Positions 57,098-64,000 of a stretch of DNA of 64,000 bases are shown here, in pieces. The notes beneath the pieces are model-generated. The model was not told where the DNA came from and made no database searches. It saw nothing but the letters and a program-made list of their open reading frames with translations. The DNA comes from Vibrio crassostreae 9ZC13. Lineage in GTDB: Bacteria; Pseudomonadota; Gammaproteobacteria; Enterobacterales; Vibrionaceae. The position numbers and the translations under genes are program-made. The DNA lies in NCBI RefSeq assembly GCF_000272045.2, contig NZ_AJYZ02000019.1, positions 1,018,516 to 1,082,515 of the forward strand, written 5' to 3'. How positions within the stretch are numbered: the stretch's first letter is position 1; every line of letters starts with the position of its first letter.

Positions 57098-58240
57098 ATG
57101 AAGTTAAAAACTATCACACTGTGTACATTGCTATCAGCCTCGGTTGCCGTTCACGCACAAGAAAACGTTCAAGCGCCAACCGCAGTGAACGTTCAATCCC
57201 AAGCAGATTCGCTCAATTCTCAAGAACAATCTTTCAAGCAATCTGCAGACCTAATTCGCACCACCTACGAAAGCCAGCTTTACACCCTGCCTGCATTCAA
57301 AGAAGGTCACTACGGGCTGCGCATGTATCGTCAAACATTAGACGATAAGTATTCAGCGGCGGTGTGGAGCGACATGGCTCGAGTGGCAAGCAAGCTCAGC
57401 ACCCTGTCGAATGACGTTCAAACCATGGAACAAATCGTACTCTACTCAGAGAAGCGAGTTGCATCTTATATTGGTGATAACGATGAGCGCAGTATTCGAC
57501 GCTACAACATCACCAAGCACATGCCTGAATACCTTTACCTTGGTGTTGACCTTCTAGGCTCTATGGCTCGTGCTAACGAATACGGTTTAGAACACAAGAA
57601 CGATGCCAAGCTACGCGAAATCATTCGTCGCTATGACTTCTCACGATACGTGACCAATGAAGACATGGTGAAAGCGTGGGCGGCTCAACTCGCCAATCAA
57701 GTCTACTGGCTGCGCCAACTGGGTGAACAAGATGTCGTTGATGAGTTTGTCGAAACCTTCAAAAAAGCGTACCCAGACGATGAAGATAAGAAGCTTTCAA
57801 GTCAGCAATTTGGCAACAAACTCTACGGCATGACACACGTCATCTTTGGCGATTCCGAGTACTATCAGCATCAAGTGAGCGAGCAAGATCATCAATGGAT
57901 CTACGATTACTTCAGAGAAAACATCGATACGATTCTGTTGCGTGCGAAAGAAGATGTGATTGCTGAGGTTGGATTGACCTTCTTACTGGCAGGTTTAGAA
58001 GATGACCCAGTTCTAGAGAAAACTCGACTCGCGATTCAAGCTTCTATCGATGAGAAACAAGGCATGATCCCTTCTATCACTGGTGATTTTGATCTTGAGT
58101 ACGGTGAACACCGCAATGTGCTAGCAATCATGCTACTCGATTGGCAGCAAGTGAATGAAGCGCCGACCTATGAAGGCAACCCTAAGGTATTTACTAACAT
58201 CCCTTACGGACTTATTAAAAACCAACCACCGAAGAACTAG
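57098..58240 (+). CDS. DUF3541-like exported protein
   Basis: This 380-residue protein has a signal peptide (MKLKTITLCTLLSASVAVHAQ) and no membrane helix after it. The rest is largely helical: NITKHMPEYLYLGVDLLG, RYVTNEDMVKAWAAQLANQVYWL, GMTHVIFGDSEYYQ, EYGEHRNVLAIMLLDW. I recall the family as DUF3541, common in Vibrio; it may be an all-helical toroid fold. Function unknown. The ATG at 57098 gives the signal peptide; a TTG at 57083 is open. Confidence 0.7.
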   Translation: MKLKTITLCTLLSASVAVHAQENVQAPTAVNVQSQADSLNSQEQSFKQSADLIRTTYESQLYTLPAFKEGHYGLRMYRQTLDDKYSAAVWSDMARVASKLSTLSNDVQTMEQIVLYSEKRVASYIGDNDERSIRRYNITKHMPEYLYLGVDLLGSMARANEYGLEHKNDAKLREIIRRYDFSRYVTNEDMVKAWAAQLANQVYWLRQLGEQDVVDEFVETFKKAYPDDEDKKLSSQQFGNKLYGMTHVIFGDSEYYQHQVSEQDHQWIYDYFRENIDTILLRAKEDVIAEVGLTFLLAGLEDDPVLEKTRLAIQASIDEKQGMIPSITGDFDLEYGEHRNVLAIMLLDWQQVNEAPTYEGNPKVFTNIPYGLIKNQPPKN

Positions 58241-58273
58241 CAGCATACCTAGCCTAGGTTGGTCATAGAACCC

Positions 58274-58308
58274 AAAAAGCCGCATACCTTTCAAGGCTGC
58301 GGCTTTTT
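58274..58308 (+). terminator. Terminator between DUF3541 and methyltransferase genes
   Basis: An 11-bp perfect stem (AAAAAGCCGCA / TGCGGCTTTTT) with a 13-base loop lies 34 bases after the stop of the rightward gene and is symmetrical enough to work both ways. Confidence 0.92.
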
Positions 58309-58384
58309 GCTGTTTACTACGTCAGTACTCGTATCAAAAGTTGTTAATATCAAAACCTGCGTAAAGATAAAAACAAAGACGACA

Positions 58385-59002
58385 TCAAGCTCCTGACACG
58401 GCTTTGTTCATCACTATCGTAAAATCCCCTTCTGCGTAGCCCTCCGTTAAAGAGACATCATCGCAGAGCGTTTTACAGAAACGATAGACACCTTGAGGGT
58501 GATAACTCATCAAGGTATTACGCGAAGGATACTGGCTTGAGTTGAGAAGATTAAAAATCACCGTCTGATTCGCCAGTTCATACATGCGAGTAATCATGTT
58601 TGTCAGATAATCAGAATCACGAGAGATGTAGTTCAGTGAACCACTAGCGATGACAATGTCGTGCGCCTCAAGGTTCATTTTGCTCATATCACCCGCCAAA
58701 AACTGACAACGATCTTCTGTGTAGTTTTGCTTCGCCTTCTTAAGAAAGCCTGCGTGTTGGTCAACGCCGGTATAAGATTGAATACGATAGATGCTGTCGA
58801 GCAGTTCAAACAGCTCGCCATAGCCGCAACCCAAATCTAAAACACTCTTCTTTTCGAAGTCCGCCGCACGAGCGATTACTTCAAAGCGACACAATTGACT
58901 CTCTTCGCTAGTCCAACCTAAAGCTTTAGCCTTGTCGCCATTCGAGCGGTTAGTTTGTTTCCGATGATAGCGATACACCTTCCAACGATCGAGCCAGTGC
59001 AT
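58385..59002 (-). CDS. Class I SAM-dependent methyltransferase
   Basis: The 205-residue product has the methyltransferase motif I VLDLGCGYGELFELL, the acidic strand-2 end (YTGVDQHAGFL) and motif IV (DIVIASGSLNYI). It has no further domain. The substrate cannot be told. It sits in front of a small membrane-protein gene on the same strand and might be in an operon with it. Confidence 0.85.
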   Translation of the reverse strand: MHWLDRWKVYRYHRKQTNRSNGDKAKALGWTSEESQLCRFEVIARAADFEKKSVLDLGCGYGELFELLDSIYRIQSYTGVDQHAGFLKKAKQNYTEDRCQFLAGDMSKMNLEAHDIVIASGSLNYISRDSDYLTNMITRMYELANQTVIFNLLNSSQYPSRNTLMSYHPQGVYRFCKTLCDDVSLTEGYAEGDFTIVMNKAVSGA

Positions 59003-59047
59003 TCAAATCAGCCCTACTTCAATGAACATCAGCACACCTTGATAAGA

Positions 59048-59317
59048 TTAAGCTTTAGAACTTGAAGAAAAGAGCCCACCGATTTTATAACCGATCGCAT
59101 AGCAAACCACGGCGACAGTAACAAACACCAATGCCGAGAAGAAATACGCTACAGACGCTGCGACACCAGCCCCCCACACCACGCTGAACACCAAACCGAG
59201 ATAAGCCTCTTTTGGCCACTGGTAGATAGGAAACTGAGCGCCGCCAGCAATTAGGTAAACCATCGCAAACAAGCCAATGAAGGTAACAATAAGACCGATG
59301 AGAACGCGAATGTTCAT
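59048..59317 (-). CDS. Small membrane protein, unknown
   Basis: The 89-residue product has three hydrophobic segments (about 4-22, 38-58 and 60-82) and a Ser/Lys-rich C-terminal tail. The ATG follows GGGTCTCTCC in an unremarkable context. The family is not recognised. It ends about 45 bases before the methyltransferase start on the same strand. Confidence 0.6.
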   Translation of the reverse strand: MNIRVLIGLIVTFIGLFAMVYLIAGGAQFPIYQWPKEAYLGLVFSVVWGAGVAASVAYFFSALVFVTVAVVCYAIGYKIGGLFSSSSKA

Positions 59318-59358
59318 GGAGAGACCCTTGATTAATTTAGCTTGGTTGCCATTGTTCC

Positions 59359-59458
59359 TAATCGAAAGCGGATATGCTTAGTCGGAACCGAATATTCTCA
59401 ATCGAAATCGAATGTTCTTAATCGAAGCCGAATGTTATTAATCGCAACCTGATGATAT
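59359..59458. repeat. Five degenerate 20-bp tandem units
   Basis: Units starting at 59359, 59379, 59399, 59419 and 59439 share the pattern TAATCGAAnnCGAATGTTnT. The best pair (59399 and 59419) differs at four positions. They are intergenic, between the small membrane-protein gene and the nupC terminator. The variation rules out recent expansion. No spacers exist, so this is not a CRISPR array. Confidence 0.8.
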
Positions 59459-59576
59459 TCAAGTATATCGGATAAAAGGAACTGGCTCTATTACTCTTCC
59501 GAGTGAGCTTTTACTCACGATAGACAAATCACAGTCGACGGCCAAAACCTGATTTCGCCTGATTAACAGGCACAAA

Positions 59577-59635
59577 AAAGCGGACACCCTCCTTACGTTA
59601 ACTCCGTAAGTAAAGTGTCCGCTTTAACTGAATAT
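59577..59635 (-). terminator. Terminator of nupC
   Basis: AAAGCGGACAC and GTGTCCGCTTT form an 11-bp outer stem, with a CTTAC/GTAAG inner stem. On the minus strand a T6 run follows. Confidence 0.9.
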
Positions 59636-59638
59636 AGC

Positions 59639-60847
59639 TTAAAGCAGGATGAAAATACCCGCTAAGCATGCACTCATTAGGTTTGCTAGCGTACCAGCAG
59701 CTACAGCTTTTAAACCTAAGTTTGCAACTTCAGCACGGCGCTCTGGTGCCATAACACCGATTGAACCTAACTGAATCGCGATAGAACCAATGTTAGCAAA
59801 GCCACATAGAGCAAAAGTCACGATCACTTGGCTGTGTTCAGATAACAGAGCTTTGTTCTCAACGAAGTCGATAAAAGCAACAAACTCGTTCATAACGATC
59901 TTCTGACCGATGTAAGAACCTGCCATCAATACTTCATCACTCGGGATACCGATCAGCCATGCAAGAGGCGAGAACAGGTAACCGAAGATAGCTTGCAGCG
60001 TAATGCCCGCAAAACCGAACGTTTCACCTAGGCTTTCTAGGCCAGTGTTGACCATCGCAATCACACTCACGAAGGCAACCAACATTGTACCAACCGCTAC
60101 TGCAACCTTCATACCGTTCATCGCGCCGCTTGCCAATGCATCAATCACGTTGCTTTGGTCAGCTTTATCGAGCTCAATGTGGTCGTAGTCACTTGGTGTG
60201 CTGCGCTCAGGAACAATGATCTTCGCCATTAACAGGCTACCCGGAGCCGCCATAAAGCTTGCAGCGATAAGGTATTTAAGCTCAACACCAAGGCCAGCAT
60301 AACCACCAAGTACACTACCCGCTACCGACGCCATACCACCTGCCATTACAGCAAACAGTTCCGAACGAGTCATAGACTTTAAAAAGGGACGAATAAGAAG
60401 AGGAGACTCACCCTGAGAAAGGAAGATATTACCTGTAGCAACCAGAGATTCAGCTTTACTTGTACCCAGCAGTTTTTGCACCGCTCCGCCCAAGATTTGA
60501 ATCACTTTCTGCATAACGCCTAAATAATAGAGCGCAGAGATCAAAGCACTGAAGAAGATAATGATTGGAAGTACGCGAACCGCGAAAATGAAGCCTTCAG
60601 TAGCAAGGTCACCGAAAAGGAATGCGATACCAACGTCTGCAAAACCAAGCAGGCTAGAAACACCATTACTTAGGCTTGTTAACGCCAGTTGTCCCCAAGG
60701 GAAATACAATACTAAGGCTGCAAAACCGATTTGAAGTAATAGTGCACGAGAGACCGTTTTCCAGTTAATTGAAGAACGACTTTCAGATAACAGGTACGCG
60801 CAAGCAATCAGTGCAAGAACACCGACAAAACCAAATAGAATATTCAT
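59639..60847 (-). CDS. nupC: Concentrative nucleoside transporter (NupC/CNT family)
   Basis: This 402-residue inner-membrane protein imports nucleosides with a cation. CNT signatures are clear: the GQSES-like substrate helix here reads FLSQGESPLLIRPFL, the two hairpins follow (SALYYLGVMQKVI), and VIVTFALCGFANIGSIAIQLG is the second ligand-binding motif. It has about ten membrane segments. A long leader with a small reading frame, a hairpin-rich segment and a terminator-like hairpin lies upstream, so transcription attenuation is possible. Confidence 0.93.
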   Translation of the reverse strand: MNILFGFVGVLALIACAYLLSESRSSINWKTVSRALLLQIGFAALVLYFPWGQLALTSLSNGVSSLLGFADVGIAFLFGDLATEGFIFAVRVLPIIIFFSALISALYYLGVMQKVIQILGGAVQKLLGTSKAESLVATGNIFLSQGESPLLIRPFLKSMTRSELFAVMAGGMASVAGSVLGGYAGLGVELKYLIAASFMAAPGSLLMAKIIVPERSTPSDYDHIELDKADQSNVIDALASGAMNGMKVAVAVGTMLVAFVSVIAMVNTGLESLGETFGFAGITLQAIFGYLFSPLAWLIGIPSDEVLMAGSYIGQKIVMNEFVAFIDFVENKALLSEHSQVIVTFALCGFANIGSIAIQLGSIGVMAPERRAEVANLGLKAVAAGTLANLMSACLAGIFILL

Positions 60848-60865
60848 AATGTGTCCTAGTAATCC

Positions 60866-60985
60866 TTAAAGAGTGAACATGAGCCAAGCAAATGACATCA
60901 AAGGAACAGGACAAAAAACCGCAAGCAAAACGCTACGCGATGAAGGAGCTAACAGGGTTAGCGAATGTAACAACGAGTTGTTCAT
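60866..60985 (-). CDS. Small hydrophobic reading frame in the nupC leader
   Basis: A 39-codon frame starts at the ATG at 60985, nine bases after AAGGTG, and ends at a TAA 18 bases before the nupC start. The product, MNNSLLHSLTLLAPSSRSVL and so on, is hydrophobic and has no known family. It could be a leader peptide coupled to nupC. It is not proven to be translated. Confidence 0.5.
   Translation of the reverse strand: MNNSLLHSLTLLAPSSRSVLLAVFCPVPLMSFAWLMFTL
60895..60935 (-). terminator. Terminator-like hairpin inside the nupC leader
   Basis: On the minus strand CGC-GT-AGC, a GTTTT loop and GCT-T-GCG form an imperfect stem followed by GTTTTTT, inside the small leader frame. It would stop transcription before nupC if ribosomes or a ligand do not prevent it. 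The stem is weak, so this is a proposal. Confidence 0.45.
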
Positions 60986-61000
60986 GTAAAAAATCACCTT

Positions 61001-61068
61001 ATACAAGCAGTGGAACGTAGCTGGTCCGGTCCGTGGGGTCATTCACATATCCATGTGACGGCTTGTAT
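61001..61068 (-). promoter_or_regulatory. Predicted three-way-junction RNA element in the nupC leader
   Basis: ATACAAGC (61068-61061 on the minus strand) and GCTTGTAT (61008-61001) pair perfectly and close a 68-base unit. Inside are a TCACAT-GGAT-ATGTGA hairpin and a GGAC/GTTC stem. The layout is of a riboswitch-sized three-way junction, similar in size to a purine aptamer, but the purine-riboswitch loop sequences are absent. No known class was recognised. Confidence 0.5.
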
Positions 61069-61138
61069 TGGCTAAGCACCGGCTTAAAACCGGAAGAGAA
61101 GTATAAACAGTTAAGTGAGACTTTCATCACATTTTTTA

Positions 61139-61154
61139 ACGCAAACGATCGCGC
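61139..61154. promoter_or_regulatory. PurR-like site upstream of nupC
   Basis: ACGCAAACGATCGCGC agrees with the PurR consensus at 13 of 16 positions. It overlaps a GATCGCGCGATC palindrome with two Dam sites. It lies about 70 bases before the proposed leader element, where the nupC promoter should be. Inferred only. Confidence 0.5.
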
Positions 61155-61451
61155 GATCAAGGATTAAGCAAAATGTATTGTTTGTCGTCGTTTTCGAGCT
61201 TCAAAACTGTAAACAATCTGTAGGGAGTTGAATTTGTAATGTTAAGTCTTTAAGTGTGTGAGCGTAATCACTCGGTTAATTCTGTGTGATTCTTACTACT
61301 TTTCTGTGCTCTGCCTCATTTCCCGAGACTTCAAGATTCATCTTAAGTTTAGATGCGTATATACTTTGTATGACCTCACCAAATAATTATCTATAAAATA
61401 CCAATAGAGCTGATTAGATATAACAGCCATCGAGACTAAGAGAGGAAACAC
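61155..61451. other. Divergent intergenic region right of the nupC promoter
   Basis: This spacer contains the promoter of the next rightward gene. No frame, RNA or repeat can be supported in it. Confidence 0.4.
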
Positions 61452-61937
61452 GTGAAGAAAATGGAAGCTCCGCACGACATGAACAATGGAGCTAGATTCA
61501 AAACAAATAGACACGGCTATGTGACAGTAGTTGAATATTATAATACCTATACTGTTATTGTCGCGTTTGAAAATACTGGAAATATCCGCGCTATCAGTGC
61601 GGCGAAATTACGTACAGGTCAACTCACCGATCGTTCTGTCGCGCCTGAATCAATTATGATTGGTGAAAAGGTTGAATCGGTTAAACACGGGATACTAACC
61701 ATTACTCAAGTTGAATCTGAAAATATTGTGGTACTGACCAATGCCAATAACGAAGAAATTAGAATGTTATTGCCTGCCGTACAGAAAATGAAAGATAAAA
61801 CAGAAGAAGTCGACAGTGAAAATATTGCCTCCCCAAAACCAACCTCTCTTAGCGAACTGACTAAAAGAAATAAAAAGACCAAAGACGTTAATAGCATGCT
61901 TAAGAAAATGCTTACTGACTACGGTCGATACGATTAA
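61452..61937 (+). CDS. Hypothetical protein with two internal repeats
   Basis: The 161-residue product starts at a GTG seven bases after GAGG; an ATG at 61461 is too far from that site. Two segments of ~45 residues look alike: FKTNRHGYVTVVEYYNTYTV then VAFENTGNIRAIS, and VESVKHGILTITQVESENIV then TNANNEEIRMLLP. Both have HG...T, a central V-V strand, and N-x-x-x-I-R, like small beta-barrels. The C-terminus is Lys-rich and charged. Similar repeats occur in phage-associated proteins, but no family was recognised. Confidence 0.6.
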   Translation: MKKMEAPHDMNNGARFKTNRHGYVTVVEYYNTYTVIVAFENTGNIRAISAAKLRTGQLTDRSVAPESIMIGEKVESVKHGILTITQVESENIVVLTNANNEEIRMLLPAVQKMKDKTEEVDSENIASPKPTSLSELTKRNKKTKDVNSMLKKMLTDYGRYD

Positions 61938-62089
61938 CTCTCTGTTTTCAACAATAAAGCCTCTATAGATTTATATTCTAATATAAAAACTAGTTAAGCC
62001 TGCCTTTCTCAATAAAATACGTTGCATATTCGAGTGAAAAGTTAAATTTGATCAAAGTCTCACTCTGGATCTTTACTACAAATTAACGA

Positions 62090-62130
62090 GATCTCCATCA
62101 CAATCTCATTTTAGTTTTGTGATGGGGATC
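62090..62130. promoter_or_regulatory. Long inverted repeat upstream of the PTS operon
   Basis: GATCTCCATCACAA and TTGTGATGGGGATC are inverted copies with one mismatch and a 13-base spacer, 92 bases before the ulaB start. It may be a two-half-site operator or an mRNA hairpin. The inner TGTGA halves resemble CRP half-sites, but their spacing is wrong for one CRP site. The regulator is unknown. Confidence 0.6.
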
Positions 62131-62221
62131 TTATTGAAATCTGAATACTTCCATTACTATGCTCTCACACAATAAGAGAACGAAGTTTCTCAACCCCTAA
62201 AATCCAATTGAGACAAATATT

Positions 62222-62491
62222 ATGAAAAAGATTCTTGTAGTTTGCGGTAACGGCCTTGGTACTTCTCTAATGATGGAAATGGCAGTAAAAGAAGTCGCTA
62301 AAAAAATCGGTTTCGAAGCAGAAGTTGATCACGAAGATCTATCATCTGCAGCATCAAGCAATGCGGATATTTGGGTTGCAGCAACAGACGTTGCAAACCA
62401 ACTAAAAGACGCTGGTAAAGAGAATATCATCAGCCTTAAAAATATTTTTGACAAAGCATCTATTGAAGAACAACTAAAAACTTTCATGTAA
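62222..62491 (+). CDS. ulaB: PTS ascorbate-type EIIB component
   Basis: The 89-residue protein carries phosphate from EIIA to the sugar bound at EIIC. The phosphocysteine lies in VVCGNGLGTSLMMEM (P-loop-like C-G-N-G-L-G-T-S), the hallmark of ascorbate-family EIIB. It starts the operon; ulaA follows after 10 bases. Confidence 0.94.
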   Translation: MKKILVVCGNGLGTSLMMEMAVKEVAKKIGFEAEVDHEDLSSAASSNADIWVAATDVANQLKDAGKENIISLKNIFDKASIEEQLKTFM

Positions 62492-62501
62492 GGTCAAAAT
62501 T

Positions 62502-63758
62502 ATGCAAAACTTTTTCGAGTTCATGCTCGGCTTATTAAAAGAGCCGGCGATCATGGTAGGTTTAATTGCTTTTATCGGCCTGGTTGCACAAAAAGCAGAT
62601 GTTTCTACCATTCTAAAAGGCACAATTAAAACCGTAATGGGTTTCCTAATTTTAGGTTTTGGTGCTGGCGCTCTTGTTGGCGCACTAAATAACTTCTCTG
62701 TTGTATTTACTGAAGCATTCGGCGTAAGTGGTGTTATTCCAAATAACGAAGCAATTGTTGCATTAGCACAAGAAGCATTCGGTTATGAAATGGCTCTAAT
62801 TATGTTCTTCGCATTCGTTGTGAATATTTTATTGGCTCGTTTAACACCTTTAAAATATATTTTCTTAACGGGTCACCACACAATGTTCATGTCTATGCTG
62901 GTAGCGGTAATCCTGTCTACAGCTAACATCGAAGGCACTGCTCTCGTTGCAATCGGCTCGATCATTGTGGGTTCACTGATGGTTATCATGCCTGCACTTG
63001 CTCAAAAATACACAGAGAAAGTGATGGGTACTGATCAGTTGGCGATGGGTCACTTCTCAACGTTCTCATACTTAGTATCGGGTTACATTGGTAGCAAGTT
63101 TGGTGACACTTCAAAATCAACAGAAGACATCAACGTACCTAAAAGCCTAATGTTCCTGCGTGATACGCCAGTTGCTGTAGCAACAACAATGGCTATCTTC
63201 TTTATGTTTGCCTCAATTGTTGCTGGCGGTGACTTTGTTGAAACAGTATCAGGCGGTCAAAACTGGGTAGTATTCACCTTCATGCAATCTCTTGTGTTTG
63301 CCGGTGGTGTTTACATCGTACTGCAAGGTGTGAAGATGCTGATTGCTGAAATCGTTCCTGCATTCAAAGGTATCTCTGACAAGCTAGTACCGGGCGCAAA
63401 ACCTGCTCTAGACTGCCCTATGGTATTCCCTGTAGCACCAAACGCGGTACTTATCGGTTTCCTTTGTTCTTTCGCTGCTGGCCTACTAGCAATGGCAGTT
63501 CAAGGCGCGCTTGGCTGGACAATCATTGTAGCTGGCGTCGTTCCACACTTCTTCGTAGGTGGTGCAGCAGGCGTTTACGGTAATGCGACAGGCGGTCTAC
63601 GCGGTGCAATTCTCGGTTCATTCACGCAAGGTCTGTGTATCTCTTTCCTACCAATGCTACTGCTTCCAGTACTGGGTGGCCTTGGTCTTGAAGCGACAAC
63701 GTTTGCTGACTTCGACTTCGGCGTTGTTGGTCTTATCCTAGGGTGGATTGTTTCATGA
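62502..63758 (+). CDS. ulaA: PTS ascorbate-type EIIC transporter
   Basis: The 418-residue membrane protein matches the SgaT/UlaA EIIC family: GFLILGFGAGALVGALNNFS, LARLTPLKYIFLTGHHTMFM with its conserved GHH, and FFVGGAAGVYGNATGGLRGA. It brings in L-ascorbate or a similar acid sugar with phosphorylation. The stop overlaps the ATG of the EIIA gene (ATGA). Confidence 0.95.
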   Translation: MQNFFEFMLGLLKEPAIMVGLIAFIGLVAQKADVSTILKGTIKTVMGFLILGFGAGALVGALNNFSVVFTEAFGVSGVIPNNEAIVALAQEAFGYEMALIMFFAFVVNILLARLTPLKYIFLTGHHTMFMSMLVAVILSTANIEGTALVAIGSIIVGSLMVIMPALAQKYTEKVMGTDQLAMGHFSTFSYLVSGYIGSKFGDTSKSTEDINVPKSLMFLRDTPVAVATTMAIFFMFASIVAGGDFVETVSGGQNWVVFTFMQSLVFAGGVYIVLQGVKMLIAEIVPAFKGISDKLVPGAKPALDCPMVFPVAPNAVLIGFLCSFAAGLLAMAVQGALGWTIIVAGVVPHFFVGGAAGVYGNATGGLRGAILGSFTQGLCISFLPMLLLPVLGGLGLEATTFADFDFGVVGLILGWIVS

Positions 63759-64000
63759 GCTTATTCGATTTAATTGGTAACCAAGGCGTTATCATCAACT
63801 CTGAAGAGAACCTAACGGTTGATGCTGCGATAGATGTGACCTGTTCAACACTGCTAGCGAGCAACAAAATCGAAGCAAACTATGTTGAAGCTATCAAGCA
63901 AAAACACAAGGATATTGGCGCGTACTATGTTCTAGCACCAAAGATTGCGATGCCTCATGCTCGCCCTGAAGATGGTGTGAACGAAGCATCACTGCAAGTA
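63755..64000 (+). CDS. ulaC: PTS EIIA component, cut by the window edge
   Basis: The first 82 residues of an EIIA of the mannitol/fructose fold are seen, with the phospho-accepting His in IAMPHARPEDGVNEAS. The start overlaps the ulaA stop by four bases. The C-terminal half lies outside the window. The operon order B-A(C)-C is a common variant of the ula PTS cluster. Confidence 0.9.
   Translation, partial: MSLFDLIGNQGVIINSEENLTVDAAIDVTCSTLLASNKIEANYVEAIKQKHKDIGAYYVLAPKIAMPHARPEDGVNEASLQV

Noticed and set aside
59359..59458. CRISPR array
   Set aside because: The units are contiguous, with no spacers between them, and no cas gene is nearby.
61001..61068. Purine riboswitch before nupC
   Set aside because: Size and P1 suggest it, but the conserved purine-aptamer loop and junction bases are missing, so I only report an unclassified element.

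Overview
This window looks like chromosomal DNA from a marine Vibrio, most like the Splendidus clade. The evidence is the gene content: a GbpA chitin-binding oxygenase behind a cyclic di-GMP riboswitch, LuxP/LuxQ, two Qrr small RNAs, a DUF3541-like protein and a YeeX/TmaR protein. Several of these (gbpA, luxPQ, an ascorbate PTS, nupC, an RhlE helicase) sit on the second chromosome in relatives, so chromosome II is likely; that placement is inference. Apart from one MITE-like element and two decayed spots, there is no sign of a large island, prophage or CRISPR array. No rRNA or tRNA gene was seen.

Layout. 1-2.4 kb: a cut-off HTH regulator, then the riboswitch and gbpA. 2.4-10.6 kb: a leftward aa3/caa3-type cytochrome c oxidase operon (coxB-coxA-ctaG-coxC-SURF1-SCO-like-ctaA-ctaB) with a small DUF2909 gene on the other strand. 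11-18.5 kb: a phosphohexomutase, a LysE exporter, an FAH-family enzyme, a major porin, a YegD-like Hsp70, and DUF1289/CWC and HopJ-like proteins. 18.7-23.1 kb: a PilZ protein and the AI-2 receptor pair luxP-luxQ. 23.4-29 kb: GIY-YIG, YceH, TmaR, an M15-peptidase-like protein and a second hybrid histidine kinase, followed by a gene-poor stretch with a 15-bp-period repeat. 29.9-34.5 kb: a long-form GAPDH and hcp-hcr for nitrosative stress. 34.7-36.6 kb: a small membrane protein, a lipoprotein hydrolase and the MITE-like element. 36.6-45.4 kb: amino-acid export and its regulators (LysE, LysR, Lrp, YjeH), a MocR/PNPOx pair, a urea transporter, and an AraC regulator abutting an HlyD gene that has lost its membrane anchor. 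45.5-53.3 kb: two Qrr sRNA genes in opposite orientation flank codBA, a cold-shock gene, a diguanylate cyclase, an orphan malate-synthase-G-like domain and an XRE regulator. 53.6-64 kb: RhlE helicase, a CHASE-GGDEF protein, DUF3541, a methyltransferase, nupC with an elaborate leader, and the start of an ascorbate-type PTS operon.

Connections. The strongest theme is signalling. LuxPQ senses AI-2 and feeds LuxU/LuxO (not in this window); phosphorylated LuxO with sigma-54 drives the Qrr RNAs, and both copies here carry a sigma-54 promoter and LuxO-type sites. Cyclic di-GMP is a second theme: two GGDEF proteins, a PilZ protein and the riboswitch on gbpA. Nucleobase and nucleoside uptake (codBA, nupC) share PurR-like palindromes. 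The least explained items are the structured leader plus small reading frame before nupC, the stand-alone malate-synthase-G domain, and the AraC/HlyD junction.
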